Part shown: piece by piece, positions 1 through 8,147 of the stretch
How the letters are laid out: each line of letters starts with the position of its first letter
How positions within the stretch are numbered: position 1 is the first letter of the stretch
Origin: Oryzisolibacter sp. LB2S
Lineage (GTDB): Bacteria; Pseudomonadota; Gammaproteobacteria; Burkholderiales; Burkholderiaceae_C
Length of the DNA stretch: 64,000 nt
NCBI RefSeq assembly: GCF_040732315.1
Contig: NZ_CP160388.1
Span: 248,001-312,000, forward strand
Direction of reading: 5' to 3'
The notes under the pieces: generated by a model
Told to the model about the DNA's origin: nothing
Databases searched by the model: none
The model's input: only the letters and a program-made list of their open reading frames with translations
Program-made: the position numbers and the translations under genes

Positions 1-315
1 AAGGACGGCGTGGTCTACACGCCCGACCTCTCGGCCGGCGCCTTGAATGGCATCACGCGCAACACCGTGCTGCACATCTGCAAGGACCTGGGCCTCGATC
101 TGGTGCAAAAGCGCATCACGCGCGACGAGGTCTACATCGCCGACGAGGCCTTCTTCAGCGGCACGGCCGCCGAGATCACGCCGATCCGCGAGCTCGACCG
201 TGTGCAGATCGGCAGCGGCAGCCGCGGCCCCATCACCGAGAAGATCCAGACGGCCTTCTTCGACATCGTCAACGGCCGCAATCCCAAGTACGCCCACTGG
301 CTCACCAAGGTCTGA
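1..315 (+). CDS. ilvE: Branched-chain amino acid aminotransferase, C-terminal part (truncated by window edge)
   Basis: The last 104 residues of a fold-type IV, PLP-dependent branched-chain aminotransferase, which interconverts Leu/Ile/Val and their 2-oxo acids in the cytoplasm. The visible segment carries family C-terminal landmarks: GITRNTVL, then EAFFSGTAAEITPI (the loop around the PLP phosphate), and the terminal KIQTAFFDIVNG helix. The frame is open to the first base, so the N-terminal part with the catalytic lysine lies upstream of the window. It is followed two bases later by a small zinc-finger gene, probably in the same transcript. Confidence 0.93.
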   Translation, partial: KDGVVYTPDLSAGALNGITRNTVLHICKDLGLDLVQKRITRDEVYIADEAFFSGTAAEITPIRELDRVQIGSGSRGPITEKIQTAFFDIVNGRNPKYAHWLTKV

Positions 316-317
316 AC

Positions 318-524
318 ATGCCCCAAGCAACTGTCGAACTGCTCGCCAAGGACCTGGACCGCAACGGCGGCGTGTACTGCCCCAACCCCAAGGCGGATAT
401 GAAGCTGTGGAACAGCCACCCGCGCATCTACCTGGAGATCGGCCACCAGGGGCATGCGCAATGCCCGTACTGCGGAACGCTGTATCGGCTCAAGGAGGGT
501 GAGGTGGTCGGCAGCGGGCATTGA
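318..524 (+). CDS. Small zinc-finger domain protein (zf-CHCC type)
   Basis: A 68-residue protein with one Cys near residue 21, a His-rich middle and a CPYC knuckle near the C-terminus, followed by a tyrosine and a basic stretch. This Cys/His pattern resembles the zf-CHCC domain related to the NDUFS6 accessory subunit of complex I, and small bacterial proteins of this kind are common in Burkholderiales. The biochemical role is not established. It starts 2 bases after the ilvE stop and its own stop sits just ahead of the glycosyltransferase gene, so it is likely co-transcribed with both. Family assignment is from the motif only. Confidence 0.75.
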   Translation: MPQATVELLAKDLDRNGGVYCPNPKADMKLWNSHPRIYLEIGHQGHAQCPYCGTLYRLKEGEVVGSGH

Positions 525-535
525 GCCCGGGCGGC

Positions 536-1690
536 ATGGCCGCCGGCTTGCTGCTTTCACCCATGCAGGAGTCCAGCAAGAGTCAGCGCCCGCTGCGGGT
601 GCTGCATTTCGTCACGGGCGGCTTTTCCGGCGCCACCCAGGTGGCCGTCGATCTGTGCCTGGCCGCGCAGCGCGAGCCCGACATGCAGACCCTGCTGGTG
701 CTCAGGCGCAAGCGCAACACCTCGGCCGCGCGTGTGCAGGCGCTGCGTGACCAGGGCCTGCAGGTGCAGGTGGTGTCCAACTGGCTGCACGCGTTCACCG
801 TCTGGGAACTGCGCAAGATCATCCGCGCCTGGCGCCCCGACGTGGTCTTTGCCCATGGCTTCAGCGACCATATCTGGGGCCGGCGCGCCGCCGTGGCCGA
901 GCATGTGCCGCGCATCTACCATGTGGAGCACAACGCGCGCGAGCGCTACACGCCCAGGCGCCTGCGCCAGGCCCTGGCGCTGCAGCCCTTCACCCAGGCC
1001 AGCATAGGCGTATCCGAGGGCGTGCGCACGGCCCTGGTGGAGCGCGGCTTTGCGCCCGACAAATGCCTGGCCATTCCCAACGGCATCGCCCTGCAGCGCT
1101 TTCCCGACAGCCTGCTGCCGCAGCGCTGGGAGCAGCGCGAGCCCGCCATCCTCATGGCCTCGCGCTTTGCGCGCCAGAAGGACCACGCCACGCTGATCCA
1201 GGCCCTGGCCCTGCTGCGCGATCGGGGCCTCACGCCGCGGCTTGATCTTGCCGGCGCCGGCAGCGCGCGCCTGCGCCGCAAGGCCGAGGCGCTGGTGGCC
1301 CGCCTGGGCCTGCAGCAGCAGGTGCGCTTTCTCGGCAATGTGGCCGACCTGCCGCAGCGCCTGGCCGCGACCCAGGTGTTCGTGCTGTCCACCCACTGGG
1401 AGGGCATGCCGCTGGCCCTGGTCGAGGCCATGGCCGCGGGCTGCGCCTGCATCGCCTCGGACGTGGTGGGCGCGCGCGAGCTGCTCGAGGATGGCCGCAC
1501 GGGCCTGCTCGTGGCCCATGCCGATGCCGTGGCACTGGCCAGTGCGCTCGGGCGGTTGCTGCAGGACGCGCAGCTGGCCGAGCGCCTGGGCCGCGCGGCG
1601 CGCGCGCAGGCCTTGCTGACGGGTGGGCACGAACATATGTGGCGACGCTACCGCGCGCTGCTCGATGGAACGGTTACCGGGATCTCATGA
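536..1690 (+). CDS. Glycosyltransferase family 4 (GT-B fold)
   Basis: A protein of about 384 residues that transfers a sugar from a nucleotide-sugar donor, probably to LPS core or O-antigen at the inner membrane. The N-terminal Rossmann domain begins RVLHFVTGGFSGATQ. The C-terminal donor domain has ASRFARQKDH, IPNGIALQRF and the EGMPLALVEA motif (E-x7-E) typical of GT4. Possible starts are TTG 521, ATG 536 and ATG 563, and none has a clear Shine-Dalgarno; 536 is chosen because 521 overlaps the upstream stop and needs a TTG. The stop overlaps the next start (ATGA), so it is coupled to an O-antigen ligase gene. Acceptor and sugar cannot be read from sequence. Confidence 0.88.
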   Translation: MAAGLLLSPMQESSKSQRPLRVLHFVTGGFSGATQVAVDLCLAAQREPDMQTLLVLRRKRNTSAARVQALRDQGLQVQVVSNWLHAFTVWELRKIIRAWRPDVVFAHGFSDHIWGRRAAVAEHVPRIYHVEHNARERYTPRRLRQALALQPFTQASIGVSEGVRTALVERGFAPDKCLAIPNGIALQRFPDSLLPQRWEQREPAILMASRFARQKDHATLIQALALLRDRGLTPRLDLAGAGSARLRRKAEALVARLGLQQQVRFLGNVADLPQRLAATQVFVLSTHWEGMPLALVEAMAAGCACIASDVVGARELLEDGRTGLLVAHADAVALASALGRLLQDAQLAERLGRAARAQALLTGGHEHMWRRYRALLDGTVTGIS

Positions 1691-2937
1691 ATTCGACGAT
1701 TGCGTTCAGGCTGGCGTCGCTGGCGGCGTTTCTGTTGCCGGCGCTGGCGCTCTGGGTTCCTTCGGGCTACTCCTATGCCGCCGTGCTTCTGCTCCTCGGG
1801 GCGCTGTGTCTGGCGCCGCGCTGGTTGCGCCGGCGCCCGGAGCCGGAAGTCCTGTGGCTCGCGGCGTTGTTTGCCGGCATGGGTTGCATGTGGTTCCTGT
1901 TGTCGCTCGATCCCGGTGTAGCGCGCTGGGACAAGGGCAGCAAGTGGCTGCTGGCCTTGCCCTGCCTGTTCTTTCTTGCCGCGTATCCGCCCCGGCCGCG
2001 CGCGTTCATGGCAGGCCTGCCCATAGGCTGCCTGGGCATGGGGGCGCTCGCCGCATGGCAGACCTGGGGTCAGCACTTGCCGCGCGCGGAGGGCTTCACC
2101 AATGCCATCCAGTGGGGCAACACGGCCCTGCTGCTGGCCTGCATGACCGTGGTCTGCGTGGTCGTGTTCTGGCGTGTGCGCCCATGGCCATGGCGGTTGG
2201 GAATGGTTCTGGCGGCCCTAGCGGGGCTGGGGGGCTCGCTGTTGTCGCAGTCGCGCGGCGGATGGCTGGCGTTGCTTGTGGTGCTTCCCGTGTGGCTGCT
2301 GTGGGTGGCTAGGCTGCGCCCCCATCGGCTGCGGCACGCTTTGACCACGCTGGCCGCGCTGGCCCTCATGCTGGTCCTGGTATTGGGGCTGACGCCCAGG
2401 TTCCATGGACGCATTGCGCTGGCGGTCAGCGAGATTTCCGGCTACCTGAACACGGGACAGGGCGAGACGTCACTGGGCGTGCGATTGCAGCAGTACGAGT
2501 TGGCCGCCGACATGATTGCCCACAAGCCTTGGCTGGGGTGGGGCGCCCACGGCTTTGTGGCAGAGATGCACCGCCGCGTGGAGGCTGGAAGCTATGGTCC
2601 TGCGATGCTGGGTTACCCCGAAATCCACAACATCTTTCTCGATGCCTGGGTCAAGGTCGGCATCCTCGGGTTGCTGCTGCAGCTGGCATTGCTGGGCTAT
2701 GTGCTGTATCTGTTCTGGCCCAGCCCCGGGCGCCTGCAGCATTGGCGTGAAGACTCGGACGCATGGCGCGACGCCCTGGCCCTGCGCGCCATGGGCTGTC
2801 TGGTACCTGTGTGCTATCTGATGTTCGGCATGTCCCAGCCCTTCTTCAACCACAACAGCGGCATCATGGTGTTCGCCTTCTACACCATGGTGCTGTGGGC
2901 GGCGCTGCGCGGGCTGGAGCGGGGTGCGCGCGCATGA
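1687..2937 (+). CDS. O-antigen ligase family membrane protein (WaaL/Wzy-like)
   Basis: A 416-residue polytopic inner-membrane protein with about 10-12 hydrophobic segments and the Wzy_C/O-antigen ligase domain in the second half. Landmarks are SQSRGGWLAL before the large periplasmic loop, then LGVRLQQYELA, KPWLGWGAHGF and PEIHNIFLDAWV, which holds the conserved loop histidine. Members join undecaprenyl-linked O-polysaccharide to lipid A-core (WaaL) or polymerise repeats (Wzy); sequence alone does not decide which. The start is the ATG of an ATGA overlap with the glycosyltransferase upstream, and the stop makes the same overlap with the GT2 downstream. The three genes form a tightly coupled surface-glycan operon. 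Confidence 0.85.
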   Translation: MNSTIAFRLASLAAFLLPALALWVPSGYSYAAVLLLLGALCLAPRWLRRRPEPEVLWLAALFAGMGCMWFLLSLDPGVARWDKGSKWLLALPCLFFLAAYPPRPRAFMAGLPIGCLGMGALAAWQTWGQHLPRAEGFTNAIQWGNTALLLACMTVVCVVVFWRVRPWPWRLGMVLAALAGLGGSLLSQSRGGWLALLVVLPVWLLWVARLRPHRLRHALTTLAALALMLVLVLGLTPRFHGRIALAVSEISGYLNTGQGETSLGVRLQQYELAADMIAHKPWLGWGAHGFVAEMHRRVEAGSYGPAMLGYPEIHNIFLDAWVKVGILGLLLQLALLGYVLYLFWPSPGRLQHWREDSDAWRDALALRAMGCLVPVCYLMFGMSQPFFNHNSGIMVFAFYTMVLWAALRGLERGARA

Positions 2938-3962
2938 CCTGGCTCAGCATCCTGGTGCCGGTCTACAACGTCGAGCCCTATCTCGAGGAATGCCTGGCCT
3001 CGGTGATCGCACAGCTGCCGGCCGAGGGCGGTGTGCAGCTGCTGGTGCTCGACGACTGCTCCACCGATGGCTCCTGGGCGCTGATGCAGCGGCTTGACGC
3101 GCGCTGGCCCGGGCGCCTGCAGCTGCTGCGCCACGCGCGCAACGGCGGCCTGAGCGCGGCGCGCAACACCATGATCGATGCCGCCACGGGCGACTACCTG
3201 TGGTTTCTCGACTCCGACGACAAGCTGCTGCCCGGCGCCATCGCCGGCCTGCGTGCCATCGTGCAGGCCCATGGGCCCGATGTGGTGCTGTGCGACTTCG
3301 AGGTCTGGCGCGAGCGCATGCGGCTCAAGCACCGGCTGCGCGGCGAGCGCCACCGGCGCAGCTTCGACGGCCCGGCCGGCCGCCTGGTGCGCGATCGCGG
3401 CGCATTGCTCGCGGGCATGCTCATGACCGGCGAGCTCCATGCCTGGTCCAAGATCTCGCGCCGCGCGCTCTGGGGCGATGCCGATGCGGGCGGCCTTCGC
3501 TTTCCCGTGGGGCGCTACTTCGAGGACATGGCGACCATGCCGCTGATGGCCCTGCGCGCGGACAGTTTCTTCTACGAGCCCCGCCCCTGGGTGGCCTACC
3601 GCCAGCGCGGCAGCAGCATTCTGGCCACCATGACCGTGCCCAAGGCGCTGGACCAGTCCGCCGCGCTGCTGCCCCTGGCGCGCGCCCTGCAGGGCCGGCC
3701 CGAGCTGCAGCAGGGCGCGCTGCGCCTGGCCCTGGCGCACCAGGCCGCGCGCGCCCTGACGGGCGCCATGCGCCATGTCAGCCAACGCCGGCCCGAGGTG
3801 GGGCAGCCCCGGCCGCAGGAGCTGGCCGAACGCCTGCGCCAGGACTTTCGCGCGGCCTCGCCCCTGGCGCCCGAGGAGCTCGCGCGCGCCTATCTGCGCC
3901 GCGGCTGGTGGCTGCGCCGGCGCAAGTTTCTGCGCTGGTTCCACGCCTTGCCAGCCGCGTGA
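2934..3962 (+). CDS. Glycosyltransferase family 2 (GT-A fold)
   Basis: A 342-residue inverting glycosyltransferase. The N-terminus SILVPVYNVEPYLEECL is the standard GT2 nucleotide-binding start, followed by VLDDCSTDGSW and the FLDSDDKLLPGA metal-binding region (DXD type). The C-terminal part is Arg-rich and may sit at the membrane surface. The start is the ATG overlapping the ligase stop; an upstream in-frame extension to 2763 is rejected because it lies fully within the ligase gene. It is the last gene of the glycan operon, ending near a dispersed repeat and the converging nitronate monooxygenase. The sugar specificity is unknown. Confidence 0.87.
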   Translation: MTWLSILVPVYNVEPYLEECLASVIAQLPAEGGVQLLVLDDCSTDGSWALMQRLDARWPGRLQLLRHARNGGLSAARNTMIDAATGDYLWFLDSDDKLLPGAIAGLRAIVQAHGPDVVLCDFEVWRERMRLKHRLRGERHRRSFDGPAGRLVRDRGALLAGMLMTGELHAWSKISRRALWGDADAGGLRFPVGRYFEDMATMPLMALRADSFFYEPRPWVAYRQRGSSILATMTVPKALDQSAALLPLARALQGRPELQQGALRLALAHQAARALTGAMRHVSQRRPEVGQPRPQELAERLRQDFRAASPLAPEELARAYLRRGWWLRRRKFLRWFHALPAA

Positions 3963-3989
3963 GCGCGCGCAGAGGGGCGTTTTTTTGGG

Positions 3990-4044
3990 TCAAACAGGCC
4001 TGTAGCGCCCTGTTGGTAAGCGTCAGAAGCTATTGATTTGATAG
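3990..4044. repeat. Dispersed gene-end palindromic repeat, copy A
   Basis: On the minus strand it reads ATAGCTTCTGACGCTTACC, a variable loop, GGCGCT, then AGGCCTGTTTGA. It matches the other copies listed here in the ATAGCT start, the GCGCTT/AGCGC arms and the AGGC..TTTTGA end. The TAG stop codon of the nitronate monooxygenase gene is the TAG of its ATAGCT start. Confidence 0.6.
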
Positions 4045-5094
4045 TCCGCCGCAGGTCTCGCGCCATTCCCGCGCCAGCAGCGCCACCAGTTCCCCGGCAG
4101 CCATGGCCCGCGCCGCGCCCACGCCCTGGCCGGCCCAGAGTGCGATGTGGCCCGCGTCGCCCGCCTGGGCTGCGGCGCGGCGGATCGGGCCCATGAGGGC
4201 GTTCTGCACCGGGTAGGCGGGGATTTGCGTCTCCTGCGGCTGCAGCGCGCGCATGGCATCGTTTTGAATGCCGCGCGCCGGTCGGCCCGAGAAGATGCGC
4301 GTGAGCCGCGTGTCGGTGGCCCGGGCGGCGGCCATGGCGGCGCGCTGGGCGGGGACTATGGCCGATTCGGGACAGGCCAGGAAGGCCGTGCCCATCTGCA
4401 CCGCCTGGGCGCCCAGGGCCTGGGCGGCGGCGATGCCGCGCCCGTCCATGATGGCGCCGGCGGCGATGACGGGAATGTCGAGCGCATCCACGCAGGCCGG
4501 CACCAAGGCCAGGGTGCCGATCTGGCTGCCCTCCCAGTCGCCCAGAAAGGTGCCGCGGTGGCCGCCGGCCTCCATGCCGCTGGCGACGACCGCGTCCGCG
4601 CCCACCTGCTGCCAGGCCAGGGCCTCGGCCACGGTGGTGGCGGTGCCGATCACGAGGCTGCCGGCCTCGGCCTTGAGGCGCCGCACCTGGGTGGCAGACA
4701 GAATGCCGAAGGTGAAGCTGGCCACGGCCGGGCGGGCGGCGATCAGCGCCTCGAACTGCGCGGCAAAGTCCTCGCACCAGCGCGTGGGTACGGTGGGCGC
4801 GAGGCCGAAGCGCGCATACAGCGGCGCGAGCCGCTCCAGGGCCGCGGCGACCTCGGCGGCGTCGGGCTGGGGGGTGTCCAGCACGAACAGATTCATGCCG
4901 AACGGCCTGTCGGTGGCGGCGCGCACGGCGGCCGCGGCCTGGGCCATGGCCTCGGGCGCGCGCATGCCGCAGCCCAGAAAGCCCAGGCCCCCGGCGTTGG
5001 AGACGGCGGCCGCGAGCTCGGGCGTGTCCGAGCCCGTCATCGGCCCCTGGATGATGGGCAGGTGGATGTTCAGGCGTTGCAGAAGGGTGGTCAC
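4030..5094 (-). CDS. Nitronate monooxygenase / 2-nitropropane dioxygenase-like FMN enzyme
   Basis: A 354-residue TIM-barrel flavoprotein that oxidises alkyl nitronates such as propionate 3-nitronate to carbonyl compounds and nitrite. Family signs are the start PIIQGPMTGSDTPELAAAVSNAG, the EAGGHRGTF stretch of class I enzymes around the FMN phosphate site, PVIAAGAIMDG, and the QMGTAFLACPES segment. Length fits the family. It overlaps by 4 bases the LysR gene encoded just upstream on the same strand, so regulator and enzyme share a transcript. The stop codon lies in a dispersed palindromic repeat (copy A). Related TIM-barrel flavoenzymes such as enoyl-ACP reductase II are a less likely alternative. 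Confidence 0.88.
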   Translation of the reverse strand: MTTLLQRLNIHLPIIQGPMTGSDTPELAAAVSNAGGLGFLGCGMRAPEAMAQAAAAVRAATDRPFGMNLFVLDTPQPDAAEVAAALERLAPLYARFGLAPTVPTRWCEDFAAQFEALIAARPAVASFTFGILSATQVRRLKAEAGSLVIGTATTVAEALAWQQVGADAVVASGMEAGGHRGTFLGDWEGSQIGTLALVPACVDALDIPVIAAGAIMDGRGIAAAQALGAQAVQMGTAFLACPESAIVPAQRAAMAAARATDTRLTRIFSGRPARGIQNDAMRALQPQETQIPAYPVQNALMGPIRRAAAQAGDAGHIALWAGQGVGAARAMAAGELVALLAREWRETCGGLSNQ

Positions 5095-5972
5095 GGTTCA
5101 GCTCCTTGAATAGGTGAGTCCACGCCGCCCAGAGCCTCCTGCAGTGCGGCGAGCGCCGGCGTGGCATAGCCCGGGCGGTGCACCAGCATGGTGTCGCAGG
5201 GGCCCAGCGCCACCCATTGCAGCGCCGGCGGCTCGTGCAGCAGCGCGCGCATGGACTGCGGCAGCACGCCGGCGCAGCGGCCCGCGGCCACGCAGGCCAG
5301 GATGGCGGGGTAGGAGGCGAGCTCCAGCACCTCCACCGGCCGGCCGCCCTGGCCCATCCAGTCCTCGCCGATGCGCCGGTAGCTGCAGCCCTGGGCAAAC
5401 GCCGCCAGCTGGTGCAGGCGCAGGTCGGCGGGCGTTTTCACGGGTGGGTGGCTCGCGGGCAGGGCCAGCAGCAAATCCTCGGTGTAGACCCTGTGGCGCG
5501 CCACGGGCGTGTCCTCGTCCAGCCCCGGCGGGGGCCAGGCCACCAGGGCGCAGTCGAGCTGATGGGCCAGCACCTGCTCCACCAGCGGGCGCGATGCGCC
5601 CGTGCGCAGCTCCAGCACCAGGGCCGGCCAGCGCGCGTGGATTGCGGCAAGCGGCGCGGGCAGGCGGGTTGCGGCCGTGCTCTCCATCGAGCCCATGCGC
5701 AGCCGGCCCGTGGGCTCCCCTGGCCGCAGCGCCTGGCGGGCCTCCTCGGCCAGGGCCAGCAGGCGCTCGGCATAGGTCAGCAGGGTCTGGCCCGCATCCG
5801 TGAGCTGCATGCCCCGGCCCTCGCGCAGGAACAGCGCGCATCCGAGCTGCTCCTCGAGCTGCTGCAGGCGCGTGCTCACGTTGGACTGGGCGCGGCCCAG
5901 CCGCTCGGCGGCGCGCGTCACGCTGCCCTCCTGGGCCACGGTGCGAAAGATGTCCAGTGCGAGCAGGTCCAT
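5091..5972 (-). CDS. LysR-family transcriptional regulator
   Basis: A 293-residue regulator with the N-terminal winged helix-turn-helix (residues 1-60; GSVTRAAERLGRAQSNVSTRL is the recognition region) and a periplasmic-binding-protein-like effector domain from about residue 90. It is divergently oriented from an MFS transporter with only 52 bp between the start codons, and lies 4 bases over the nitronate monooxygenase gene. By the usual LysR arrangement it probably controls the transporter, itself and the enzyme. An inverted repeat in the intergenic region is a plausible operator. The inducer is unknown. Confidence 0.9.
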   Translation of the reverse strand: MDLLALDIFRTVAQEGSVTRAAERLGRAQSNVSTRLQQLEEQLGCALFLREGRGMQLTDAGQTLLTYAERLLALAEEARQALRPGEPTGRLRMGSMESTAATRLPAPLAAIHARWPALVLELRTGASRPLVEQVLAHQLDCALVAWPPPGLDEDTPVARHRVYTEDLLLALPASHPPVKTPADLRLHQLAAFAQGCSYRRIGEDWMGQGGRPVEVLELASYPAILACVAAGRCAGVLPQSMRALLHEPPALQWVALGPCDTMLVHRPGYATPALAALQEALGGVDSPIQGAEP

Positions 5973-5973
5973 G

Positions 5974-6024
5974 AAATCTGCTTATGCGATGATTCGCCAA
6001 AAATCAATATCAAAATCAGATTTT
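5974..6024. promoter_or_regulatory. Divergent promoter with LysR-type inverted repeats
   Basis: The short A/T-rich gap between lysR and the MFS gene holds AAATCTG (5974-5980) mirrored by CAGATTT (6017-6023), and the right side is itself a perfect 13-bp palindrome AAAATCAGATTTT (6012-6024) abutting the MFS start codon. This fits an operator for the adjacent LysR protein; binding is inferred. Confidence 0.45.
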
Positions 6025-7269
6025 ATGATCGCCACCCCCGACGCGCCCACCCCCTGGTCCGAGCGGCCCGCGGCCATTGCCCTGGCCGGCATGCTGGCGC
6101 TGGCCGTGGCCATGGGCGTGGGGCGCTTTGCCTTCACGCCGCTCCTGCCCATGATGCTGCACGACGGCGTGGTCACGCTGGCCGCGGGCAGCTGGCTGGC
6201 CACGGCCAACTACATCGGCTATCTGGTGGGGGCGCTGGCCTGCATGGCCCTGCCCTGGGTGACGCCCGCGCTGTACCAGCGCTGGCACCCGGCGCGGCTG
6301 GCACGCGCGGGGCTTGTGGCCACGGTGCTGCTGACCGTGGCCATGGCGCTGCCGCTGCCCGCCAGCTGGCCCACGCTGCGCTTTGCCGCGGGCGTGGCCA
6401 GCGCCTTTGTGCTGCTCAATGTGTCGGCCTGGTGCATGGTGCGCCTGGCGGTGCTCGGGCGCCCGTCCATGGGCGGGCTGATCTTCTGCGGGCCGGGCGT
6501 GGGCATTGCGCTCACGGGCCTGGCGGCCGGCGCCATGGTGGCGGCGGAATGGCGCGCGGCCTCGGGCTGGGTGGTGTTCGGGCTGCTGTCGGTGCTGTTG
6601 TGCGCGCTGGTCTGGCCCGTGGTGCGCGGGCGTGCGGCCAGGGCGGGCGCGGCGCAGCCGGCCGCGGCGGGGAAGGCGCAGGGCGGCGGCACGGCGGCGG
6701 CGCGCGGCGTGCATGCGCTGGCCTATGGCCTGGCGGGGCTGGGCTACATCGTCACGGCCACGTTTCTGCCCGTGATCGCGCGCGGCGCGCTGCCCGCGGG
6801 CTCGCCCTGGCCCGATTGGTTCTGGCCCATCTTCGGCGCCGGCGTGGCCGTGGGCGCGGCGCTGAGCACGCGCGCGCCGGCCGCATGGGACCGGCGCTGG
6901 CTGCTCGTGGCCGCCTATGCCATGCAGGCGCTGGGCATAGGCCTGGGCCTGTGGTGGCCCACGCCGGCGGGCTTTGCCGCGAGCAGCCTGCTGCTGGGCC
7001 TGCCGTTCACGGCCATCACCTTCTACGGCCTGCAGGAGGCGCGGCGCCTGTGGCCGCGCTCGGCCGACAGCTTTGCCAGCCTGATCACTGCCGTCTACGG
7101 CCTGGGCCAGATCATGGGCCCGCCCATGGTGGCCTGGCTGCTTGCGCGCGGCGGCCAGGCCCAGGGCTTTGCCCAGGGGCTGGCGCTGGCGGCGCTCGCC
7201 TTGGTGGCGGGCGGCGTGATGTATGCGGCGTCGGCCTGGCGCTGGCCGTTGGTGAAGGGTGAACGATGA
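6025..7269 (+). CDS. YbfB/YjiJ family MFS transporter
   Basis: A 414-residue polytopic inner-membrane protein with about 12 hydrophobic segments. The first reads AIALAGMLALAVAMGVGRFA followed by FTPLLPMM, the hallmark of the YbfB/YjiJ branch of the major facilitator superfamily. The substrate is not known for this branch; export of a small metabolite is likely. The start ATG at 6025 follows the 13-bp palindrome directly, and an upstream in-frame extension crosses the divergent lysR gene and is rejected. The gene pairs with the divergent LysR and nitronate monooxygenase, suggesting handling of a nitro compound or its product. Confidence 0.85.
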   Translation: MIATPDAPTPWSERPAAIALAGMLALAVAMGVGRFAFTPLLPMMLHDGVVTLAAGSWLATANYIGYLVGALACMALPWVTPALYQRWHPARLARAGLVATVLLTVAMALPLPASWPTLRFAAGVASAFVLLNVSAWCMVRLAVLGRPSMGGLIFCGPGVGIALTGLAAGAMVAAEWRAASGWVVFGLLSVLLCALVWPVVRGRAARAGAAQPAAAGKAQGGGTAAARGVHALAYGLAGLGYIVTATFLPVIARGALPAGSPWPDWFWPIFGAGVAVGAALSTRAPAAWDRRWLLVAAYAMQALGIGLGLWWPTPAGFAASSLLLGLPFTAITFYGLQEARRLWPRSADSFASLITAVYGLGQIMGPPMVAWLLARGGQAQGFAQGLALAALALVAGGVMYAASAWRWPLVKGER

Positions 7270-7307
7270 GGAGCCGGGACTTGACATGAACGGTCTTGCG
7301 GTTGTTT

Positions 7308-7335
7308 CTCCCTCTCCCCCAAGGGGGCGAGGGAG
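7308..7335. repeat. REP-like palindrome (CCCTC..CCCCC type), copy 1
   Basis: CTCCCTC-t-CCCCC paired with GGGGG-c-GAGGGAG around a 2-base loop. It lies between two converging genes (MFS and MOSC). The same palindrome type recurs at 31542-31565 and as a doublet at 37966-38058. Confidence 0.7.
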
Positions 7336-7336
7336 T

Positions 7337-7385
7337 CAAAACCGGCGCCAGACAAACGCTGTGCGCTATCAAAATCGCTGTGTAG
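7337..7385. repeat. Dispersed gene-end palindromic repeat, copy K
   Basis: On the minus strand it reads ATTTTGATAGC, AGCGTTTGTCTGGCGC, then GGTTTTGAC. This is a degenerate member of the ATAGCT...TTTTGA family, placed between converging genes. Confidence 0.45.
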
Positions 7386-7418
7386 ATACCTTTGCCGTAG
7401 CACCGGGGGTCGGACGGC

Positions 7419-8147
7419 TCAGGACGGCCTGCCGTCCAGGCGTGCGCTCCAGTCCTCGGCGCTGGCGTGCTCGAGCCGGCGCGTGAACAGCCGCTGCCAG
7501 GAGGGCGGCAGCGGCAGCGCGAGGATGGCGCGCAGCGTATCGGGCGTGCAGTCGCGCTCGGCGATCACGCGCAGCAGCCGGGTGATGGGCCATTGCGGGA
7601 AGGGGCGCTCCAGCAGCGTGACGCCGTCGCCCTGCTGCACCCGGCCGGGCTGCAGCACGCGCAGGTACCAGCCGGTGCGCAGGCTGTCCTGCACGCGCCG
7701 CGCCATGTCGGGCACGTCGAAGCGGTCGCTGAGCTTCCAGCAGGGCTGGCGGCCCTGGCTGACCTCGAAGCGAGCGCTGCCGATCTGCCATTGGTCGGCC
7801 AGGCAGACCTGGCTTTCGTCGATGCCGTCGAGGCAGAAGTTCTCGCCAAACGCGCCGGGCCGCGCGAGCAGCGCCTGGGCCTGGGCGTTGCCGGCCAGTT
7901 CCTCGCGCCAGGGCGCGTACTGCGCCCAGGCGTAGCAGTGCACGGCCTTGTCGGGGCCGCCATGCACGCGCGGGTCGCCCTGCTCGTCGCCCGCGAGGCC
8001 CAGGGGGCCAACCTCGACGGGGCCGTGGCGCTCCTGCTTGGCGATGGCGCTGCGGCTGCCCGGGCGGGTGTAGGGCCGGGCGTGGCCCGTGAGCAGGGCG
8101 CGCAGCCGGCCGATGGGTGCAGTGGAATGCGGGGGCGTGGTGATCAT
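7419..8147 (-). CDS. MOSC domain-containing protein (YiiM-like)
   Basis: A 242-residue protein made of a MOSC domain, the C-terminal module of molybdenum cofactor sulfurases that also occurs alone. Visible signatures are GPLGLAGDEQGDPRVHGGPDKAVHCY in the first half (given here for its GDEQGD and HGGPDKAV motifs), FGENFCLDG, and the cysteine in GRQPCWKL, the conserved sulfur-carrying position. YiiM-type proteins act in molybdenum-dependent reduction of N-hydroxylated compounds. It starts inside the end of the thioredoxin-like gene (4-base overlap), so they are co-transcribed. Substrate not determined. Confidence 0.86.
   Translation of the reverse strand: MITTPPHSTAPIGRLRALLTGHARPYTRPGSRSAIAKQERHGPVEVGPLGLAGDEQGDPRVHGGPDKAVHCYAWAQYAPWREELAGNAQAQALLARPGAFGENFCLDGIDESQVCLADQWQIGSARFEVSQGRQPCWKLSDRFDVPDMARRVQDSLRTGWYLRVLQPGRVQQGDGVTLLERPFPQWPITRLLRVIAERDCTPDTLRAILALPLPPSWQRLFTRRLEHASAEDWSARLDGRPS

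Noticed and set aside
557-1636. Long minus-strand open frame opposite the glycosyltransferase, and many similar Arg/Ala/Gly-rich frames of several hundred codons throughout
   Set aside because: They mirror real genes in high-GC DNA, have low-complexity compositions rich in Ala, Gly, Arg and Pro (also His and Gln on the opposite strand), and show no family motifs.
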